NCBI RefSeq assembly: GCF_004320525.1
Contig: NZ_SIHX01000014.1
Span: forward strand, 1-64,000
Source of the DNA: Arthrobacter sp. S39
GTDB lineage: Bacteria; Actinomycetota; Actinomycetes; Actinomycetales; Micrococcaceae
DNA: 64,000 nucleotides
Reading direction: 5' to 3'
Shown here piece by piece: positions 59,363 through 64,000 of this stretch. The first letter of the stretch is position 1; each line of letters opens with the position of its first letter. The notes under the pieces are model-generated. The model had not been told where the DNA came from. It saw only the letters and a program-made list of their open reading frames with translations, and ran no database searches. Both the position numbers and the translations under genes were made by a program.

Positions 59363-61021
59363 GTGACTGATTCCACCCTTTTCCTGGCCGGCAACACCCC
59401 CGACGCCCCGCGCAGCGACCTCCCGGGACTGCTGACGGCGCTCGCCGCGGACCTCCGGAAGGTGGACTACACGCTCGACGGCGTGGCCGGGCTCCTGGGC
59501 GAGTCCGCCTACCGCGCGCTGAACCGGGACCAGGTCATCCCTGCGCTGCTGGCCACCGAGCGCGCACTGGGGGACGCAGCTCCGGGTGACGGTTCGACGG
59601 CGGCCCTCGCCGCCGTCGTACGCCTCTGGCTCCTGGCCGAACCGCAACAGCGGGAAACGCTCGACGCCGCCCTGCCGGGGATCCGCGCGGACGGCCTGCT
59701 GGAGCTGGGGCTGATTGAGCCCGTGCCCGGCTCTGAACCGGCCGCGCTTCAGGCCAAGGCGGATCTTCGGCCGTACGGCTGGGACTCCAACGAGGACGGC
59801 AGCGGCGGCGCCGAACTTTGGGTGGCCAGCGACCTCGCCGCGCACCAGCAGGCCGGCGTGCTGCGGCACGACCACGTGCTGGGGATCGGGCAGGCTTCCA
59901 CCACGCTGGTGCAGACCACCGTCCGGCGCCACGTGGCCAAGGCCCTGGACCTGGGCACGGGCTGCGGAATCCAGTCCTTCCACCTGCTGCACCATGCCGA
60001 GCACGTCACGGCCACGGACATCTCCGCGCGGGCGCTGGCCTTCACCCGTTTCAACCTGCTCCTGAATGCCGAGGCGCTGCATCTTGACCCGGACCGGCTC
60101 GAGGACCGGGTGAGCCTGCGGCTGGGTTCGCTGCTGGATCCGGTCGCCGGGGAAGAGTTTGAGCTGGTGGTGTCCAATCCGCCGTTCGTCATCACGCCCC
60201 GGACCTTCGGCGAGGCCGCGTCAGGACAGTTCACCTACCGGGACGGCGGCCTGCCCGGGGACGACATCGTGGCATCGCTGGTGGCAGCCCTTCCCTCGGT
60301 CCTCGCCCCGGCCGGAACAGCCCAGCTATTGGGCAACTGGGAAGTCACAGCGGGGACGTCGTGGTCGGACCGGCCGCAAAGCTGGGCCGGTCCGGACGTG
60401 GACGCCTGGTTCATCCAGCGCGAGCAGGTGGGCCCGGAGCAGTACGCCGAAACCTGGCTGCAGGACGCCTCCGAATCCCGCGACCGGCAGCACTACCAGA
60501 ACGCCTACGCCGCCTACCTCGCCGACTTCGCGTCCCGGAACGTGGAGGGCATCGGCTTCGGCATGGTCTACCTGCGGCGCCCCGCTGCCGGCGCCCGGCC
60601 CGTCGTCAGCCGGTTTGAGGAAATCACCTACCCGATCGAACAGCCGGTCGGACCCCACTTGGGCGCCGCCGTCGAACGTTCAGACTGGCTGGCGGCCAAC
60701 AATCTCGAAGACACACACCTGCTTGTGGCGGACGACGTCACGGAGGAGCGGCACCAGCGGCCCGGAGCCGAACACCCGGGCGTGATCCTGCTGCGCCAGG
60801 GCGCCGGGCTGCGCCGCACCAACCTGCTCAGCACGGAACTGGCCGGCTTCGTCTCCGCGTGCGACGGCGACCTGACCGTAGGGCAGATCGCCGGCGCCCT
60901 GGAAGCGCTGCTGGGCGGCGCCCTGTCAGGGGAGGACGGGTTCGACGGCGGCACGTTCCGGAGCGGGCTGCTCGCCGACGTGGCGAACCTGGTGCGCGAC
61001 GGGTTCCTGCTGCCCGCCTGA
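59363..61021 (+). CDS. Class I SAM-dependent methyltransferase (HemK-like NPPF type)
   Basis: A 552-residue protein. After an N-terminal helical domain of about 170 residues, the methyltransferase core shows LDLGTGCGIQSFHL near 195, TATDISARALAFTRFN near 218 and the catalytic NPPFV near 270. NPPF/NPPY marks enzymes that methylate N atoms of Gln, Asn or bases. A C-terminal domain of about 120 residues follows. The family is common in actinobacteria and has no assigned substrate. Confidence 0.85.
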   Translation: MTDSTLFLAGNTPDAPRSDLPGLLTALAADLRKVDYTLDGVAGLLGESAYRALNRDQVIPALLATERALGDAAPGDGSTAALAAVVRLWLLAEPQQRETLDAALPGIRADGLLELGLIEPVPGSEPAALQAKADLRPYGWDSNEDGSGGAELWVASDLAAHQQAGVLRHDHVLGIGQASTTLVQTTVRRHVAKALDLGTGCGIQSFHLLHHAEHVTATDISARALAFTRFNLLLNAEALHLDPDRLEDRVSLRLGSLLDPVAGEEFELVVSNPPFVITPRTFGEAASGQFTYRDGGLPGDDIVASLVAALPSVLAPAGTAQLLGNWEVTAGTSWSDRPQSWAGPDVDAWFIQREQVGPEQYAETWLQDASESRDRQHYQNAYAAYLADFASRNVEGIGFGMVYLRRPAAGARPVVSRFEEITYPIEQPVGPHLGAAVERSDWLAANNLEDTHLLVADDVTEERHQRPGAEHPGVILLRQGAGLRRTNLLSTELAGFVSACDGDLTVGQIAGALEALLGGALSGEDGFDGGTFRSGLLADVANLVRDGFLLPA

Positions 61022-61057
61022 TATCAAACGGTTCCTTCACAGCTGGCAGACGCTGGA

Positions 61058-61063
61058 TACACT
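61058..61063 (+). promoter_or_regulatory. Leaderless -10 box of the ArsR-type gene
   Basis: TACACT, then gaagcc and the GTG at 61070. Confidence 0.5.
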
Positions 61064-61069
61064 GAAGCC

Positions 61070-61711
61070 GTGAATACGGAATCCGCAGGCCGGCAGCGCC
61101 CGGAGAAGAAGAAAGTGGAGATCACCGATCCGAAGGCGATCCGGGCGCTGGCCCATGCCGCCCGGCTGGAGGTCATCTCCGAGCTGTATTCCACCCAGGT
61201 CAGCCGGACGGCCACCGAACTTGCCGCCCAGACCGGCCTGACGCCCAGCGCCATGAGCTACCACCTCCGGGCCCTGCAGAAATGGGGCATCGTGGTCCCC
61301 GCTCCGACGGCAGGCGACGCACGGGAGCGGCGCTGGAAGGCAGCCGGAACGGACTTCGCCATCAACTCAGGCGGGGAAGCTGCCAACCCGGTCGTCGACC
61401 TTGAACTGGATGCGTTCCGCCGCCGCGCCACCGCCTACGCCAGGACCCGGGACGAGCGCCGCCGTGCGGGCGCACCCGCGGAGGCCCCCACCGCCGTCGT
61501 GCTGGCCAGCGACCTGCTGTACCTCACCCGCGAGCAGCAGGCCGAACTGAACCGGCGCCTGTTTGCTTTGCTCGGTGAATACGACCTCGACGATCCGCAC
61601 AGGATCCCCGCCGGGGCCGAGCGGATGGCGGCCATGTGGTCGCTGATTCCGGACGATCGGACCGTCGCCGGAACAGCCCCGGAACACCCGTCCGGACCTG
61701 CGGAAACGTAG
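61070..61711 (+). CDS. ArsR-type winged helix regulator
   Basis: A 213-residue regulator. The N-terminal winged helix contains IRALAHAARLEVISELYSTQ (residues 22-41), TATELAAQTGLTPSAMSYHL and a basic wing (ARERRWKAAG). No metal-binding CxC motif is present. The C-terminal half (LYLTREQQAELNRRLFALLGE) is typical of the HTH_20 group that controls transporters and sugar genes. Its target is not evident. It starts with GTG at 61070. Confidence 0.85.
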   Translation: MNTESAGRQRPEKKKVEITDPKAIRALAHAARLEVISELYSTQVSRTATELAAQTGLTPSAMSYHLRALQKWGIVVPAPTAGDARERRWKAAGTDFAINSGGEAANPVVDLELDAFRRRATAYARTRDERRRAGAPAEAPTAVVLASDLLYLTREQQAELNRRLFALLGEYDLDDPHRIPAGAERMAAMWSLIPDDRTVAGTAPEHPSGPAET

Positions 61712-61842
61712 GAAACCCGGGGCTCGGGACCGCTCGCGGAGGGCGCACGTTTTCCACAGGAATGCGCACGATTGTCGAAAATATGGTGAACTAGGCCAAT
61801 ATGGGCTCATCTGCCCGAGCAACCTTTTTCTGTAGGAGCACC

Positions 61843-64000
61843 GTGCCAAGCAAGGCCAAAACAGGCAAGAAACTCGTGATTGTGGAGTCTCCGGCCAAGA
61901 GCAAGACCATCGCCAAGTACCTCGGCGAGGGCTTCATCGTAGAGGCCTCCATCGGTCACATCCGCGACCTGCCGCAGCCGTCTGAGCTCCCCGCAGAACT
62001 GAAGAAGACCTCGGTGGGCAAGTTCGCCGTCGACATCGAAAACGACTTCAAACCGTACTACGTGGTGTCCGCGGACAAACGGAAAAAGGTCACCGAGCTG
62101 AAGGCCGCGCTGAAAGATGCCGACGCCCTCTATCTCGCAACCGATGGGGACCGCGAGGGCGAGGCCATCGCGTGGCACCTGCTGGAAGTGCTCAAGCCCA
62201 AGGTTCCGGTGTACCGGATGACGTTCGGCGAAATCACCAAGGAAGCCATCCACCGCGCCATGGACAACCTGCGCGATGTTGACACGGCACTGGTGGACGC
62301 CCAGGAAACCCGCCGCGTGCTGGACCGCCTCTACGGCTACGAAATTTCCCCCGTGCTCTGGCGCAAGGTGGCCCGCGGGCTCTCCGCCGGCCGCGTGCAG
62401 TCAGTGGTCACCCGCATGGTGGTGGACCGTGAACGCGAACGCATGGCGTTCAAGGCCGCCTCCTACTGGGACCTGACGGGCCAGTTCGGCGCGGGCTCTT
62501 CGTCGTTCAAGGCGAAGCTTGCCGCCGTAGACGGCGCCAAGGTGGCCAGCGGCCGGGACTTCAATGACAACGGCGTGCTGACCGCCCGCAATGCGGTGCA
62601 CCTGAACGAGGAACTTGCCACGTCGTTGGCGTCGGGCCTGCAGGACGCGGCCTTCCAGGTCCGGTCCGTTGACACCAAGCCGTACACGCGCCGTCCGGCC
62701 GCGCCGTTCACCACGTCGACGCTGCAGCAGGAAGCCGGCCGCAAGCTGCGCTTCTCCTCCAAGAGCACCATGCAGATCGCCCAGCGTCTGTATGAAAACG
62801 GCTACATCACCTATATGCGTACCGACTCCTCGGCGCTGAGCGACGAAGCCGTCACGGCCGCCCGCCGGCAGGCTTCGGAGCTGTACGGCCCGGAATACAT
62901 CCCGCAGTCGCCCCGCGTCTACACCAGCAAAGCCGCCAACGCGCAGGAAGCCCACGAGGCCGTCCGCCCCGCCGGTGACTCGTTCCGCACGCCGGCACAG
63001 GTGGCCAAGCTGCTGTCCGGCGACGAGTTCCGCCTCTACGAACTGATCTGGAAGCGCACCGTCGCCTCCCAGATGGGTGACGCCAAGGGCTCGACGGCGA
63101 CCATCCGCCTGGGGGCCGTGGCCACTGACGGGCGGGACGCCGAATTCTCGGCCTCCGGCACCGTCATCACCTTCCCCGGCTTCCTGGCCGCCTACGAGGA
63201 AGGCAAGGACGAAAGCCGCGGCGACGACGACAGCGAAGAAGCCCGCCGCCTGCCCAACGTGGCCAAGGGCGACTCCCTCTCGGCGTCCGAAATCGTCGCA
63301 GTGGGCCACGAGACTTCGCCGCCGCCGCGCTTTACGGAAGCGTCCCTGACGGCCGAGCTGGAGAAGAAGGGCATCGGGCGCCCGTCGACTTATGCCTCCA
63401 CCATCTCCACCATCCAGGACCGCGGCTACGTCCGGAAGCAGGGCTCAGCCCTGGTGCCCAGCTGGATCGCGTTCTCCGTGATCCGCCTGCTGGAACAGCA
63501 CTTCACGGACTACGTGGACTACGAGTTCACGGCCGACATGGAAGGCGACCTGGACAAGATCGCCAACGGCCAGGCCGTAGGGTCAGCCTGGCTGAAGCAC
63601 TTCTACTACGGTGAAGACGCCGATCCGGGCCTGCTGAGCATCGTCAACAACCTCGGTGAGATCGATGCCCGTGAGATCAACTCCATTCCCATCACGGACG
63701 AGATCACGCTGCGGGTGGGCAAGTTCGGTCCCTACCTGGAAAGCTCCGCCGCCACGGTGGACGCGAAGACCGGCGAAATCGTGGAAAACTCCCGCGCCAA
63801 CGTCCCCGAAGACCTGGCCCCGGACGAGCTGACCGCCGCCAAGGCCATCGAGCTGATGGAGACGGCAGCGCCGGAAGAACGCGTGCTGGGTGCCGATCCG
63901 CACACCGGCCACACGGTGGTGGCGAAGAACGGCCGCTACGGCGCCTACGTCACCGAAGTCATCCCCGAGATGACCGACGAACAGCTGGCTAACCAGCCCG
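61843..64000 (+). CDS. topA: DNA topoisomerase I, 3' end outside the window
   Basis: The first 719 codons of type IA topoisomerase, running off the right edge. The Toprim domain shows VIVESPAKSKTIAKYLG near residue 12 and ATDGDREGEAIAWHLLE near 98. LSAGRVQSV near 185 and the nucleophile Tyr in YITYMRTDSSAL near 325 are present. EKKGIGRPSTYASTI follows. It starts with GTG, with AGGAG 5 nt upstream. The actinobacterial Lys-rich C terminus is expected beyond the window. Confidence 0.95.
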   Translation, partial: MPSKAKTGKKLVIVESPAKSKTIAKYLGEGFIVEASIGHIRDLPQPSELPAELKKTSVGKFAVDIENDFKPYYVVSADKRKKVTELKAALKDADALYLATDGDREGEAIAWHLLEVLKPKVPVYRMTFGEITKEAIHRAMDNLRDVDTALVDAQETRRVLDRLYGYEISPVLWRKVARGLSAGRVQSVVTRMVVDRERERMAFKAASYWDLTGQFGAGSSSFKAKLAAVDGAKVASGRDFNDNGVLTARNAVHLNEELATSLASGLQDAAFQVRSVDTKPYTRRPAAPFTTSTLQQEAGRKLRFSSKSTMQIAQRLYENGYITYMRTDSSALSDEAVTAARRQASELYGPEYIPQSPRVYTSKAANAQEAHEAVRPAGDSFRTPAQVAKLLSGDEFRLYELIWKRTVASQMGDAKGSTATIRLGAVATDGRDAEFSASGTVITFPGFLAAYEEGKDESRGDDDSEEARRLPNVAKGDSLSASEIVAVGHETSPPPRFTEASLTAELEKKGIGRPSTYASTISTIQDRGYVRKQGSALVPSWIAFSVIRLLEQHFTDYVDYEFTADMEGDLDKIANGQAVGSAWLKHFYYGEDADPGLLSIVNNLGEIDAREINSIPITDEITLRVGKFGPYLESSAATVDAKTGEIVENSRANVPEDLAPDELTAAKAIELMETAAPEERVLGADPHTGHTVVAKNGRYGAYVTEVIPEMTDEQLANQP

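Overview
The window comes from a high-GC actinobacterium, most likely Micrococcaceae (Arthrobacter / Pseudarthrobacter / Paenarthrobacter type). The basis is GC-rich codon use, many GTG starts, TAnnnT promoters set directly against start codons, a GlxR-type Crp, a MarP protease, an Ssd/TadA pilus operon and a TipA regulator. The gene order metallophosphoesterase, PBP, RidA, crp, marP, acs, nth, CoA-Nudix, ssd-tad operon, MrfA-like helicase and topA resembles the mycobacterial Rv3683 to Rv3646 region (from memory), so most of the window from 18 kb is an old conserved actinobacterial block. No phage, insertion sequence, integrase or CRISPR array was seen.

Layout: 0-5.4 kb holds the 5' tip of aceE (minus) and a transport/catabolism cluster (NCS1 permease, Asp/Glu/hydantoin racemase-like protein, SDR, DctA), with one shared operator-like box before the permease and before dctA. 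5.4-11.6 kb holds a Pr6Pr membrane protein, sterol carrier family protein, asparaginase II, membrane-anchored molybdopterin oxidoreductase and purD-purC. 11.6-13.3 kb holds the most striking locus: an HTH-TPR regulator divergent from a small exported peptide that carries the motif VGNWPDPM twice. Next come tRNA-Pro(CGG), a GntR regulator, a heterodimeric ABC exporter, a metallophosphoesterase, a class A PBP, RidA, a Nudix hydrolase, a frameshifted GIY-YIG gene bracketed by inverted repeats, crp and marP (to 25.8 kb).

25.9-38.1 kb is an accessory insert in the conserved block: DUF2332, aroQ, a LacI-type HTH fused to a catalytically dead AroQ-like domain, galE, GH36 alpha-galactosidase, a sugar ABC importer, a Gfo/Idh/MocA oxidoreductase, and LacI and DeoR regulators. 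The importer, galactosidase and epimerase together would import alpha-galactosides, release galactose and start the Leloir pathway.

38.2-51.3 kb holds acs, a proline/alanine-rich membrane protein, nth, CoA-Nudix, a YegP-like protein, a PolA-type polymerase and the seven-gene Flp/Tad pilus operon. 51.4-64 kb holds an MrfA-like helicase, a GNAT, trhO, two related lipoproteins, a single-chain PheS-like ligase, a tipA regulator with an internal start, a methyltransferase, an ArsR-type regulator and the 5' two thirds or more of topA.

The best candidates for undescribed biology are the RRNPP-like peptide signalling pair at 11.6-13.2 kb and the LacI-AroQ fusion at 27.4-28.1 kb. About fourteen genes also carry a TAnnnT box 6-8 nt before the start codon, which indicates leaderless transcripts.
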